The position numbers and the translations under genes were made by a program. Below the pieces are notes generated by a model, which worked only from the letters and a program-made list of their open reading frames with translations, ran no database searches and had not been told where the DNA came from. Shown here one piece after another: positions 44,626-53,274 of a stretch of DNA of 64,000 bases; the stretch's first letter is position 1; every line of letters starts with the position of its first letter. The stretch lies in the NCBI RefSeq assembly GCF_003067705.1, contig NZ_QANL01000001.1, positions 434,001-498,000 of the forward strand, written 5' to 3'. Origin of the DNA: Planctomonas deserti (GTDB lineage Bacteria > Actinomycetota > Actinomycetes > Actinomycetales > Microbacteriaceae).

Positions 44626-45502
44626 TCGGTTCGTCTCGCGCTGGGCCGGCGTGCTGCTCAGCCTTGTGGGCATCGTCGCCACGGTGTGGCTGGCCGCCAC
44701 CGGACAGCTCGGCCTCTACATTCACCCGCGCTACTACGTGTTCACCACCGTGATGGCGGTGACCGCGGCCGTGTTCACCGTCGCCGCGTTCGCCATCGTG
44801 CCCGCCTCCGGGCCCGCCCGGGACGAGGAGCGCGAGCTCGGCGACGAGCACGAGCATGACCACCACCACCACGGCCACGACCACGACCACGACCACGATG
44901 AGCACGATGAGCACGATGAGCACGGCCACGACCACCATGAGCGCGACGGGCATGACACCCCCTCGGGCCAGGCCGGTCGCAGGACCGCGGCGGTCGTCGG
45001 AAGCGTGCTCGTCACCGTCCTCACCACGGGCGCCCTCCTCGTGCTCCCCCCGGCGACGCTGACCACCTCGACCGTCGACCAGAGGGACCTGAACGCCTCC
45101 GTCGCCGGACCGGCTGCCGTCGAGTCTGCGGACCTCATCGGCGGGGACTACTCGACCTTCACCGTGAAGGACTGGGCGTCCCTGATCCGCCAGGGCGCGG
45201 ACGAGGACTTCTTCGCCGACAAGAGCGCGACGCTCACCGGCTTCGTCACCCCCGACCCGGACGATCCCGACAACGTCTTCTACGTGGCGCGCTTCGTCGT
45301 GACCTGCTGCGCCGTCGACGCACAGCCGGTGGGCGTCGCGGTCTACTCGCCGGACTGGGCAAGCCGGTTCCCCGTCGACAGCTGGGTGACGGTGACCGGG
45401 CCTTTCGGGGCGAACCCGAGCCTCGCCAGCCTGCAGACGATCGCGATCACGCCGGAGGCGATCAACCCGACCGAGCAGCCGAACGAGCCGTATGTCTACT
45501 GA
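44618..45502 (+). CDS. TIGR03943/YcgQ-type membrane protein with His-rich loop
   Basis: A 294-residue protein with two N-terminal membrane helices (about 10-30 and 40-58), a cytosolic or external loop at 76-113 that has 17 His and many Asp/Glu, a third helix (about 121-142), and a C-terminal domain with TCCAVDAQPVGV (about 229-240), the conserved CC block of the family. The loop is a clear zinc-binding stretch. The TTG start overlaps the upstream permease by eight bases; the permease/TIGR03943 pair is a known module. Likely zinc handling with the permease. Confidence 0.87.
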   Translation: MRDRFVSRWAGVLLSLVGIVATVWLAATGQLGLYIHPRYYVFTTVMAVTAAVFTVAAFAIVPASGPARDEERELGDEHEHDHHHHGHDHDHDHDEHDEHDEHGHDHHERDGHDTPSGQAGRRTAAVVGSVLVTVLTTGALLVLPPATLTTSTVDQRDLNASVAGPAAVESADLIGGDYSTFTVKDWASLIRQGADEDFFADKSATLTGFVTPDPDDPDNVFYVARFVVTCCAVDAQPVGVAVYSPDWASRFPVDSWVTVTGPFGANPSLASLQTIAITPEAINPTEQPNEPYVY

Positions 45503-46937
45503 CCGGCGCGCCGATCACGTGCACGACATCCCGCGGCACGAGCGCTCGAGGGGCAGGCGGTTCCGGCGGGTCAACGCCGTCGTGCTGACCGGGCTCGCCG
45601 TCGCCGCGGTCGGGCTCGGGGCGGCCAATGCCACGCAGGGCCCGCGCCTCAGCTCCGCGGAGATCAACACGCGGGCCGTGGTCGCCCGGGCCGAGCAGCG
45701 GCTCGTCCTGACCGCGAACCAGCCGCTCGCCGCCGTCGAGCCGTCGCAGGTGCGGGTGTCGCCGTCGGCCCGGGTGGACGACGTGTCCGTCGACGGCGCG
45801 ACCCTCACCATCCGGTTCGCGGACATCCTCGACTACGACACGGACTACACGGTGAGCGTGACCGACGTGTCGGGCGCGTTCACCACCGCGGCGGGCTCCC
45901 TCGAACACGGCTTCTCCACCCCGAGCGTCGATGTGTTCACCCTCCTCCGGGACGGCGGCGAGGCGGGCGGCCAGGACGCGCCCGACCGCATCTTCCGCAA
46001 CTCGCCCACGGGGGCCGAGTCCGAGGAGGTGTTCCAGGCTCCACGCATTCAGGAGTACGTGGTCTCCGAGTCCGTGCTCGTCGCCGCGACCCGGGGCGAG
46101 AACGGCGCCGAATCCCTCGTGCTCACCGCCCTGGGCGACGGGGTGTCGGCGACGGTGCCGACCCCGGTCGGCGGGCCGCTGTACGACCTGGGGCTGTCGG
46201 AGCAGCTCCTCGGCTTCCGGCTCGGCGGAGAGGTCGACCCGCGGACGTCGACGCGCGTGGCGCCCCTCTTCGTCCTCGACCTGACCGATCCGTCCGGGGT
46301 GCCCGTCCAGGTCCTCGGGCTCGACGGCGCCCCGCTTGCCGTGCGGGACTACGACTTCGTGCCGGGCAGCACGGCGCTCGTGGCGCAGGCCGAGGACGAC
46401 CAGCTGTACCTCCTCGACCCGATCGCCGGCACCCCGCCGACCCCGCTCGGGCAGCACGCCGAGCTGCGGGGCTTCGTCCCGGGCACGACCGACCTCGTGG
46501 TCGCCGACCCGTCGTCCGGTTCCGTGATCGACCTTGCGGATGGGAGCGTCACGCCGCTGGATTTACCAGCGGCGGACGCCGACCCCGCCTCGACTCCCGG
46601 CCGGCTTGTCGTGCTCGGCGAGGACCGCTACGTGCAGCAGTACGACCGGGTGGACTACGCCCTCGCGCGGAAAACGATCAGCTCCGAGCTGCTGCTCGTC
46701 GACCCGTCCGGCACGGAGCGGATCTACCGCCCGACGTCCGAGACGAGCAGGATCCGCGACTTCTGCGTGTCGCCCAACGGGCAGCTTCTTGCGATCGAGG
46801 TCGTCCCCCTCGACGGCGTGCTCGACGGCGACGACCTGCTCCCCGCGTTCACCGACATGACGACGTACTTCGTCGACGTCTCCACCGGCGCCACGACCCG
46901 CAGCGTCAGCGGCTTCCAGCCCAGCTGGTGCCACTGA
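45492..46937 (+). CDS. Membrane-anchored propeller-like protein of unknown function
   Basis: A 481-residue protein with one membrane helix (about 29-46), an Ig-like domain of the SbsA/Big_5 type (about 55-140: LTANQPLAAVEPSQVRVSP to FSTPSVD) and a series of VLDL/YLLDP/VIDL strands to the end that resemble TolB or AztD propellers. Its start overlaps the TIGR03943 gene by 11 bases, so it belongs to the metal operon. ATTTACC at 46561 makes a rare Leu-Pro-coding dip in GC. I cannot name the family; a surface metal-handling or assembly role is inferred from context only. Confidence 0.65.
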   Translation: MSTDRRADHVHDIPRHERSRGRRFRRVNAVVLTGLAVAAVGLGAANATQGPRLSSAEINTRAVVARAEQRLVLTANQPLAAVEPSQVRVSPSARVDDVSVDGATLTIRFADILDYDTDYTVSVTDVSGAFTTAAGSLEHGFSTPSVDVFTLLRDGGEAGGQDAPDRIFRNSPTGAESEEVFQAPRIQEYVVSESVLVAATRGENGAESLVLTALGDGVSATVPTPVGGPLYDLGLSEQLLGFRLGGEVDPRTSTRVAPLFVLDLTDPSGVPVQVLGLDGAPLAVRDYDFVPGSTALVAQAEDDQLYLLDPIAGTPPTPLGQHAELRGFVPGTTDLVVADPSSGSVIDLADGSVTPLDLPAADADPASTPGRLVVLGEDRYVQQYDRVDYALARKTISSELLLVDPSGTERIYRPTSETSRIRDFCVSPNGQLLAIEVVPLDGVLDGDDLLPAFTDMTTYFVDVSTGATTRSVSGFQPSWCH

Positions 46938-46983
46938 GCTCTGCCATGTGAGCTCTGCCTCCTAGTGCGTGCCGCCGGGGGAG

Positions 46984-47955
46984 CTAGGCCGTGAGGCCCT
47001 TCAGCATCGCCATGCCGTGGCGGTCGACGGATCCGGCGGTCGCGCGGACGAGGACGACGCCCGCGCCCGCGGCGCGGTCGAGCCCCAGCCACGAGCAGAA
47101 GCCGCCCGTCCCCCCGTTGTGCCAGGTGATCTCGCGCCCCTCTGCCGTCACGGCGAGCCAGCCCGCCCCGATCCGTACCGCCGGGCCGGCGAACGGTCGC
47201 ACCGGATCGAGCGCAGGCGTCCCCGGGGCCGTGCCGTCGAGCAGGGCGGCGACCAGGCGGGCGAGGTCCCCGATCGAGGACCGGATGCCGCCCGCGGGTC
47301 CGAGCGCCTCGCCGGTCCAGGCCTCCCTCGGCCTGCCCCTGCCGCTCCGGCCGGGCAGCGCCGTCGGCCGCAGCTCGCCCGGCGCGGCCGGGACGTACAG
47401 CGAGGGCAGGCCGAGCACGTCGGCCAGCCGCCGCTCCAGCAGGTTCGCGTAGGAGTGCCCCGCCGCGGCGGCGACGCCGTGCCCGAGCAGCTGGAAGCCG
47501 AGGTTCGAGTACCGGGCGCGGGGAGCGGCAAGCCGCACCCGCCTAGTCCGCTCGAGAAGCTCGGCGAGCGTCTCGCCGTAGGGATTCGCACCCCGGGTCT
47601 GCAGGCGGATGGTGCGCCGGAGGGTGTCCGACTGCGGAGCGAGCCGCGGGAGTCCCGAGGTGTGCGTGCTCAGGGACGCGAGGGTCACGTCGGCGGCCGC
47701 ACTGCCGCCGAGCGGAAGGAGCGAGCCCAGGGCGGTGTCCGGCGTGACCTCGCCCCTGTCGACCGCGTCGGCGTAGAGCAGCCCGGTGACCGCCTTGGAC
47801 AGGGAGCCGATCTCGAAGTCCGCGTCCGTCTCGGCGCCGCGGACCGCGATCCTGGTCGCACCGGAAACGACGGTCGCGACGGCGGCCACCGGGTGCCGCT
47901 CCCCCAGTCGGGCGCGGAGGTCGTCGGCCAGGCCGTCGTCGAGCTGCGGGCCCAT
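46984..47955 (-). CDS. Beta-lactamase-fold serine hydrolase
   Basis: A 323-residue class C beta-lactamase/esterase-type protein. SxxK is SLSK at 51-54, YSN at about 147-149 and the third box HNGGTGGF at about 286-293, all as expected for an active serine hydrolase. There is no signal peptide, so it is probably a cytosolic esterase or peptidase, not a lactamase. It converges on the propeller gene and diverges from an SDR. Start at 47955 has only a weak ribosome binding site. Confidence 0.85.
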   Translation of the reverse strand: MGPQLDDGLADDLRARLGERHPVAAVATVVSGATRIAVRGAETDADFEIGSLSKAVTGLLYADAVDRGEVTPDTALGSLLPLGGSAAADVTLASLSTHTSGLPRLAPQSDTLRRTIRLQTRGANPYGETLAELLERTRRVRLAAPRARYSNLGFQLLGHGVAAAAGHSYANLLERRLADVLGLPSLYVPAAPGELRPTALPGRSGRGRPREAWTGEALGPAGGIRSSIGDLARLVAALLDGTAPGTPALDPVRPFAGPAVRIGAGWLAVTAEGREITWHNGGTGGFCSWLGLDRAAGAGVVLVRATAGSVDRHGMAMLKGLTA

Positions 47956-48097
47956 CAGCGGCGTGTTCCGCCGCCGCCGGGACGGTCGCGCCGGTCGGCG
48001 TGGGATCCGGGGGAGGTCATGCGGTCACCATACCGATCACGTCGGTCGCGATGCCGCTCGCCCGCAGCACATCCCGGCCGGGCGTAAAAAGGACACC

Positions 48098-48826
48098 ATG
48101 TCTCGCATCCTCGTCACCGGCGCCTCGACCGGTCTCGGACTCGGCGCCGCCCGGGAGCTCCTCGAACAGGGCCACACGGTGCTCGTGCACTCCCGCAGCG
48201 CGGAGCGCGCCGAGGAGCACCTGCACGACCTGATGCAGCGCGGCGCGGCGCTCGTCACGGGCGATCTCGCCGATCTCGACGCCGTCCGGGGTCTCGTGCC
48301 GCAGGTGGAGCGGCTGGGCGGCGTGGACGCCGTCATCCACAACGCCGGGGTGATCAGCGGACCGTCGATCCTCCCCGTGAACGTCGTGGCGCCCTACCTC
48401 CTGACGGCCCTGCTGCCGGCGCGGCGGCTCGTCTTCCTCAGCAGCGGGATGCACCGCGGTGGGCGCGCGTCGCTCACGGGTCTCGACTGGGCCGGAGCAC
48501 GGGCGACCGCCTCCTACTCCGACAGCAAGCTGATGGTCACCGCGCTCGCGGCCGCCGTCGCCCGCATCCGCCCCGACGTGTTCAGCAACGCCGTCGACCC
48601 CGGCTGGGTGCCCACCCGGATGGGCGGCGCCGGCGCCCCGGACGACCTCGAGCTCGGGCACCGCACCCAGGCCTGGCTCGCGGCGGGAGAGGACCCGGCC
48701 ACGAACACCTCCGCCTACTGGTTCCACCAGCGGCAGCGGGAGCCGCACCCCTCGGCGCGGGACGAGGCGTTCCAGGACGCGCTCCTCGACGCGCTCGAGG
48801 CGCACACCGGGGTCCGCCTGACCTGA
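48098..48826 (+). CDS. Short-chain dehydrogenase/reductase
   Basis: A 242-residue NAD(P)-dependent oxidoreductase. The dinucleotide loop TGASTGLG is at 7-14, NAG at about 84-86, and the active Tyr140 and Lys144 (YSDSK) are present. AAAAAGGA stands five bases before the ATG. Substrate unknown. It converges on the GNAT gene at 48894. Confidence 0.9.
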   Translation: MSRILVTGASTGLGLGAARELLEQGHTVLVHSRSAERAEEHLHDLMQRGAALVTGDLADLDAVRGLVPQVERLGGVDAVIHNAGVISGPSILPVNVVAPYLLTALLPARRLVFLSSGMHRGGRASLTGLDWAGARATASYSDSKLMVTALAAAVARIRPDVFSNAVDPGWVPTRMGGAGAPDDLELGHRTQAWLAAGEDPATNTSAYWFHQRQREPHPSARDEAFQDALLDALEAHTGVRLT

Positions 48827-48893
48827 TCGAGTCAGGGCTGGTCCCCGGCTGCGCTGATCCGTCCGTGCTGACTTGGTGCCGGGCGGTGCGGGG

Positions 48894-49343
48894 CTACTCC
48901 CCCGTCGCGCCCGCGGCGCCGTCCGGTGTGTCCCCGTTCCCCGGGCGCAGGCGGATCAGCCCGGCCTCCGTCGGCCGGAAGCCGCAGGCGTCCAGGTAGA
49001 ACGAGGCGAGGTGCAGCTCGTAGTCGACGTGCAGCCACTCGCAACCCGCCGCGCGGGCCTCGGCCGCAGCGCGGCGCACCAGCTCGGTGCCGATCCCCAG
49101 GCGCTGGTGGTCGCCCCGCGTCTTCGTGTCGATCAGGAACGCGTGGTCGCCGCCGTCCCAGGCCACGTTGACGAAGCCGACGAGGAGCCCGGCCGCGTCC
49201 CGCGCGCTGACCCAGCCGAGGCTGTGGGCGCGGATCCGGTCCCACCAGCCGGCGCTCGCCCTGCCGCCGTGCGACACGACGAGATCGACCATTCCGTCGT
49301 CCGTCACGGCCCCGCGCCAGGCGTAGCGGATCGCGTCGCTCAT
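48894..49343 (-). CDS. GNAT-family N-acetyltransferase
   Basis: A 149-residue acetyltransferase. Motif A appears as LIDTKTRGDHQRLGIGTELVRRA (about 69-91), and the late block HLASFYLDACGFRPTEAGLIRLR is typical of the fold. The ATG at 49343 is ten bases behind the stop of the HxlR gene, so they form an operon. Substrate unknown; possibly part of the detoxifying response controlled by that regulator. Confidence 0.82.
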   Translation of the reverse strand: MSDAIRYAWRGAVTDDGMVDLVVSHGGRASAGWWDRIRAHSLGWVSARDAAGLLVGFVNVAWDGGDHAFLIDTKTRGDHQRLGIGTELVRRAAAEARAAGCEWLHVDYELHLASFYLDACGFRPTEAGLIRLRPGNGDTPDGAAGATGE

Positions 49344-49353
49344 GCGCCGGTGG

Positions 49354-49695
49354 TCAGGCCCTCTGCGGCACGGCGAGGTTCTCCGACGCCCACTGGCCGA
49401 GCTGCTCGAGCACGGGGAGGAGTCGTTCACCGCCGGGGGTGAGCGCGTACGTGACCGACACCGGCGGCCCCGGGTCGACGACGCGGGAGAGGAGGGAGGC
49501 CTCGGTCAGCTCAGAAAGGCGGTCCGAGAGCACGGCGTCGCTGATGCCCGTGACCGTGCGGCGCAGGACCGCGAACGACAGGGGGCCGCCGCCGAGCGCG
49601 TCGATGATCATGCCGTTCCAGCGCTTGCCGAGGATCGTGAAGGCGAGACTCACCGCCGCGTCGCACGCGTGCGCATCGTGGTGCCCTGCTTCCAT
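49354..49695 (-). CDS. HxlR-family transcriptional regulator
   Basis: A 113-residue winged-helix regulator of the HxlR group, which often senses aldehydes, quinones or thiol stress. GKRWNGMIIDAL at about 23-34 and LSDRLSELTEASLLSR (about 55-70) are family blocks; one early Cys (HACDAAV) is present, as in redox-sensing members. ATG at 49695 lies six bases behind -10 TACAAT (minus strand 49707-49702), so the message is leaderless. It diverges from an azoreductase-like gene, its probable target. Confidence 0.88.
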   Translation of the reverse strand: MEAGHHDAHACDAAVSLAFTILGKRWNGMIIDALGGGPLSFAVLRRTVTGISDAVLSDRLSELTEASLLSRVVDPGPPVSVTYALTPGGERLLPVLEQLGQWASENLAVPQRA

Positions 49696-49772
49696 AACTC
49701 GATTGTATCGTGCTATCGTCACCGGAGTCGCTATGAATAACAGAGTGACTAACCGAAGCAGAAGGAGTAGCC
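49696..49772. promoter_or_regulatory. HxlR/azoreductase divergent control region
   Basis: Seventy-seven AT-enriched bases. TATCGTGCTATCG (49706-49718) is a short direct repeat of TATCG, and AGTC/GACT arms (about 49727-49730 and 49747-49750) form an inverted repeat with 16 bases between; either may be the HxlR operator. Confidence 0.4.
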
Positions 49773-50432
49773 GTGACCCTGTTCCGCCTGGATGCCAGCA
49801 TCCTCCCCGCCACCTCCGCCAGCCGCGCGCTCGGCGACCTCGTCGAGGAGCAGTGGCTCGGCGCCCACCCGGACTCGACGGTGATCCGCCGCGACCTGGC
49901 GGCGGACCCCATCCCGGCCACCGCGTGGCAGAACGCCGTGGCCGGGAGCTTCACCCCGGAGCCCGACCGGACGGCGGACCAGCGAGAGGCCATGGCGCTC
50001 GCGGCCACCCTCGCCGACGAGCTCGTGAGCGCGGACGCCCTGCTCCTTGCCGTGCCGCTGTACAACTACGGCGTCTCCCAGCACGTCAAGCTGTGGTTCG
50101 ACCTCGCGTACACGGACCCCCGCATCGGCACGCAGGGCACCGCGCTCCGCGGGAAGCCGGCGACCCTCGTCACCGTGCTCGGCGGCAACTACAACCCCGG
50201 TAGCCCGAAGGAGGGCTGGGACCACTCCACGCCGTGGCTCCGCCGGGTGCTCGAGGACGTGTGGGGGCTCGACCTCCGCGTCGTGGAGCGCCCGTTCACC
50301 CTCGTCGGCGTCAACCCCGCCCTCGACGCGTTCACCGGCGTGGCGGCCGCTCTCAAGGAGGAGGCCGAGACGGGTGCGCGTCGCGCGGGCCAGGAGATCG
50401 CCGAGCTGCGTCGGACGCCCTCAGCGGCCTGA
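49773..50432 (+). CDS. FMN-dependent NAD(P)H oxidoreductase, azoreductase (AzoR)-like
   Basis: A 219-residue flavodoxin-2 fold enzyme that reduces quinones or azo compounds with FMN and NAD(P)H. The N-terminus with SILPATSASRALGD (about 9-22) is the FMN phosphate loop; VPLYNYGVSQHVKLWFDLAY (about 94-113) and GGNYNPG are the family blocks. GTG start with AGAAGGAG upstream. The divergent HxlR regulator and a 15-bp-stem terminator frame it as a single controlled unit. Confidence 0.87.
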   Translation: MTLFRLDASILPATSASRALGDLVEEQWLGAHPDSTVIRRDLAADPIPATAWQNAVAGSFTPEPDRTADQREAMALAATLADELVSADALLLAVPLYNYGVSQHVKLWFDLAYTDPRIGTQGTALRGKPATLVTVLGGNYNPGSPKEGWDHSTPWLRRVLEDVWGLDLRVVERPFTLVGVNPALDAFTGVAAALKEEAETGARRAGQEIAELRRTPSAA

Positions 50433-50470
50433 CCTGAAGGGTTCCGCTCGCGAGCAGGCACGGCGGACGC

Positions 50471-50506
50471 GAAGAAGCCCCCGTCGGGTGTGACGGGGGC
50501 TTCTTC
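50471..50506 (+). terminator. Intrinsic terminator, perfect 15-bp stem
   Basis: GAAGAAGCCCCCGTC (50471-50485) pairs fully with 50492-50506 over a six-base loop. It follows the azoreductase gene by about 40 bases and also faces the minus-strand tRNA-Ser gene, so it may serve both. Confidence 0.88.
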
Positions 50507-50540
50507 TGTCCACTACCGAAAAGAGGTAGGGATTCCCTGG

Positions 50541-50627
50541 CGGTGGCGGTGGGATTTGAACCCACGGTGGAGTCGCCCCCACACATGTTTTCGAGACATG
50601 CTCCTTAGGCCGCTCGGACACGCCACC
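50541..50627 (-). tRNA. tRNA-Ser (anticodon CGA)
   Basis: Eighty-seven bases on the minus strand fold as a class II tRNA: acceptor arms GGTGGCG and CGCCACC with discriminator G, the D-loop, the anticodon stem GCATG/CATGT-like around CTCGAAA, a long variable arm (GGGGGCGACTCC) and the T-arm GTGGGTTCAAATCCCAC. The anticodon CGA (50593-50591) reads UCG Ser. CCA is not encoded. Confidence 0.97.
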
Positions 50628-50762
50628 GCCGTCGATTGTAGTACAGACTCCGGATGCCCCCGGACGCGGTCCCGTCCCGCACAACCGGCGGCCCCCGTAC
50701 ACGGGCCCCGGGGTCGCGGTCGACGCGTCGCAAGCATTCCCGCCGGGAGTAAAATTCTTCGA

Positions 50763-51503
50763 GTGACATCTCTCCGCACTCCGATCATCTGGGGCTCCGT
50801 CACCGCCGCGCTGGTGAGCCTGGCGACGTACGTCCCCCGGGCATTCATGCGCCGCCGCGAGGCGAACGCCGTCGTCCTCAACGAGACGCTCCCGGTCCAC
50901 TCGAAGTGGTGGCGCGACCAGATCGCCGTCACGGGAGAGATCGTCTACGCCGCCATCGGCGACTCGGCGGCGCAGGGCATCGGGGCCAGCGCGCCGGGGA
51001 AGAGCTACGTCGGACTGCTGGCCGAGCACATCCGGGAGGCGACCGGGCGCACGGTGCACATCGTCAACCTGAGCATCTCGGGCGCCCGGGTGGCCGACGC
51101 GGTCGACCTGCAGCTGCCCAAGCTGAAGAAGCTGAAGCCGCACGTCGTCACCGTCTCGGTCGGGGCGAACGACATGGGGGCGTTCGATCCGGAGCGCTTC
51201 GAGCGGGACCTGCGCACGCTCCTGACCTCGCTGCCCCCGCGCTCGCTCGTCGCGGACCTGCCGAGCTTCCACTTCCCCGACGGCGAGCGGAAGGTCAAGG
51301 CGGCGAACCGCATCCTGCACCGCATCGCCATCGCGAACGGGCACACCATCGTGCCGCTCTACCGCACCACCCGGCGCCAGGGGCTGCCGCGCGCGCTCAC
51401 CCAGGTGGCGGGCGACTTCTTCCACCCCAACGACCGCGGCTACAAGGTGTGGGCGTCGGCGTTCCTTCCCCTCCTCGACAGGGCGATCGCGAAGCTCGAC
51501 TGA
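50763..51503 (+). CDS. SGNH/GDSL hydrolase, membrane-anchored
   Basis: A 246-residue esterase/lipase-type hydrolase. An N-terminal hydrophobic stretch (about 8-24) can act as a membrane anchor. Block I is AIGDSAAQG with the nucleophile Ser68, block III SVGANDM, block V FFHPNDRGY with Asp and His. TAAAAT (50750-50755) stands seven bases before the GTG and no ribosome binding site is present, so a leaderless message is likely. RadA follows after 55 nt. Confidence 0.88.
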   Translation: MTSLRTPIIWGSVTAALVSLATYVPRAFMRRREANAVVLNETLPVHSKWWRDQIAVTGEIVYAAIGDSAAQGIGASAPGKSYVGLLAEHIREATGRTVHIVNLSISGARVADAVDLQLPKLKKLKPHVVTVSVGANDMGAFDPERFERDLRTLLTSLPPRSLVADLPSFHFPDGERKVKAANRILHRIAIANGHTIVPLYRTTRRQGLPRALTQVAGDFFHPNDRGYKVWASAFLPLLDRAIAKLD

Positions 51504-51558
51504 CCGCAGGCCCGGCGTGCGTCCGGGGGATGACGGTGGCCACGGTTAGGCTCGCCGG

Positions 51559-52920
51559 GTGGCGAAGATCCAGTCGAACTACCGGTGCACCGAGTGCGGC
51601 TGGACGAGCGTGAAGTGGGTGGGCCGCTGCGCCGAGTGCCAGCAGTGGGGCACCGTCCTCGACGTCGCCGACCAGGCTCCGCCGTCGCGCTCCGTGAAGC
51701 CCGTCCGCATCGGTGACGCCCGGCTCGCGCAGTCGATCGTCGACATCCGCCCCAACGACGTCTCGCACTGGCCGTCCGGGCTCGGTGAGCTCGACCGGGT
51801 GCTCGGCGGCGGCATCGTCCCCGGCGCCGCAATCCTGCTGAGCGGCGAGCCCGGCGTGGGCAAGTCGACGCTCCTGCTCGAGGTCGCGTCCGTGTTCGCC
51901 GACGCGAGCTACCGCGTGCTCTACGTGAGCGCGGAGGAGTCCGTGAGCCAGGTGCGGCTGCGCGCCGAGCGCACGAACGCCCTGCACCGGCACCTCTACC
52001 TCGCCGCCGAGACGGACCTCGCGACCATCCTCGGTCAGATCGACCAGATCGACCCGCAGCTCATCATCGTCGACTCCGTGCAGACGGTCAGCAGCTCGCT
52101 GTCGGACGGCCTCGCCGGCCAGCCCAGCCAGGTGCGGGAGGTCGCCGGGACCCTGATCCGGGTCGCGAAGGACCGCAACACCCCCGTGCTGCTCGTCGGC
52201 CACGTCACGAAGGACGGCAGCATCGCCGGCCCCCGGCTGCTCGAGCACCTCGTCGACGTGGTGTGCCAGTTCGAGGGCGACCGCCAGACGGCCCTGCGCT
52301 TCGTGCGCGCCCTCAAGAACCGGTACGGCCCCACTGATGAGGTCGGCTGCTTCGAGATGACGGGCGAGGGCATCCGCGAGGTCGAGGACCCGAGCGCCCT
52401 GTTCATCAGCCGGGCGAAGAACGAGGTCAGCGGCACCTGCGTCACGGTCGCGCTCGAGGGGCGGCGGGCGCTGCCGGTCGAGATCCAGGCCCTCGTCGTG
52501 GACACCAAGGCGCCGCAGCCGCGCCGCGTCACCAACGGGGTCGACCCCTCCCGGGTCGCCATGCTCCTCGCCGTGCTCGAGCGACGCGTCGGCCACCGGT
52601 TCTCGGACCGCGACGTCTACGTCTCCACGGTGGGCGGGGTGCGCCTCACGGAGCCGGGCGCCGACCTGGCCATCGCGCTCGCCCTCGTCTCCGCGGTCAC
52701 GCAGAAGGCGCTGCCGCACACCCTCGCCGCATTCGGCGAGATCAGCCTGGCGGGCGAGATCCGCTCGGTGTCCGCGATGCGTCAGCGCACGTCGGAAGCG
52801 CTGCGCCTCGGCTTCTCGCGCACCATCGACGCCGAGGTGGGCACGCTGCACGCGGCCGTGACCCGGGCGCTCGACATGTCGAAGAGCGACCGCGAGCGAG
52901 AGCTGGACGGCGCCTTCTAG
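51559..52920 (+). CDS. radA: DNA repair protein RadA
   Basis: A 453-residue branch-migration ATPase of homologous recombination. Order: C4 zinc finger (CTECG and CAECQ, about 9-28), RecA-like ATPase with Walker A GEPGVGKST (96-104), the RadA-specific KNRYG at about 253-257, and a C-terminal Lon-like domain with TVGGVRLTEPGADLA. The GTG is six bases behind the -10-like TAGGCT (51547-51552), without a ribosome binding site. A repeat-rich gap follows. Confidence 0.97.
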   Translation: MAKIQSNYRCTECGWTSVKWVGRCAECQQWGTVLDVADQAPPSRSVKPVRIGDARLAQSIVDIRPNDVSHWPSGLGELDRVLGGGIVPGAAILLSGEPGVGKSTLLLEVASVFADASYRVLYVSAEESVSQVRLRAERTNALHRHLYLAAETDLATILGQIDQIDPQLIIVDSVQTVSSSLSDGLAGQPSQVREVAGTLIRVAKDRNTPVLLVGHVTKDGSIAGPRLLEHLVDVVCQFEGDRQTALRFVRALKNRYGPTDEVGCFEMTGEGIREVEDPSALFISRAKNEVSGTCVTVALEGRRALPVEIQALVVDTKAPQPRRVTNGVDPSRVAMLLAVLERRVGHRFSDRDVYVSTVGGVRLTEPGADLAIALALVSAVTQKALPHTLAAFGEISLAGEIRSVSAMRQRTSEALRLGFSRTIDAEVGTLHAAVTRALDMSKSDRERELDGAF

Positions 52921-52944
52921 CGGTATCGCGCCAGCACCCGTCAC

Positions 52945-53038
52945 GGTCCCTGAGCCCGTCGACGGGACGCGCCGAACACGGTCCCTGAGCCCGTCGAAGG
53001 GACGCACCGAACACGGTCCCTGAGCCTGTCGAAGGGAC
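52945..53038. repeat. Tandem repeat, 35-bp unit, three copies
   Basis: The core GGTCCCTGAGCC followed by GTCGA and GGGAC starts at 52945, 52980 and 53015, exactly 35 bases apart, with related spacers. Each core is itself a hairpin (GTCCC/GGGAC). This core is a common intergenic repeat in Microbacteriaceae as I recall. It may end the radA transcript. Confidence 0.85.
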
Positions 53039-53179
53039 GCAACTCAGCAGATCCGCAGCCCACCAGAACGCAACTCAGCAGATCCCGCCCGCCCTCGAAC
53101 GCAACTCAGCAGATCCGCCGCGACGCGCCGTAGAGGGCGCTCCCGAGACGGCGTGTCGTCCCGGATCTGCTGAATTGCG
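53038..53179. repeat. 31-bp-period direct repeats leading into an 80-bp palindromic element
   Basis: CGCAACTCAGCAGATCC occurs at 53038, 53069 and 53100, 31 bases apart with 14-base non-identical spacers. The third copy is the left arm of an 80-bp imperfect palindrome whose right arm GGATCTGCTGAATTGCG is at 53163-53179. The same element is found again at 54805-54884. Confidence 0.85.
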
Positions 53180-53274
53180 CGAGGGGACGGGCCGATGGGG
53201 GTGCGGAGGGGACGAGGACGCGCGGGGACGAGCGCGGCACGAGGGGAGCGAGCGGGGGCCCGGCCCCACTCCCC

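Noticed and set aside
46938-46967. Short direct repeat TGAGCTCTGCC behind the propeller gene
   Set aside because: Two copies of 11 bases only, no hairpin; too little to call an element.
53038-53116. Possible CRISPR array (17-base repeats with 14-base spacers)
   Set aside because: Repeats and spacers are too short, there are only three, the last is part of a palindrome found elsewhere, and no cas genes are present.
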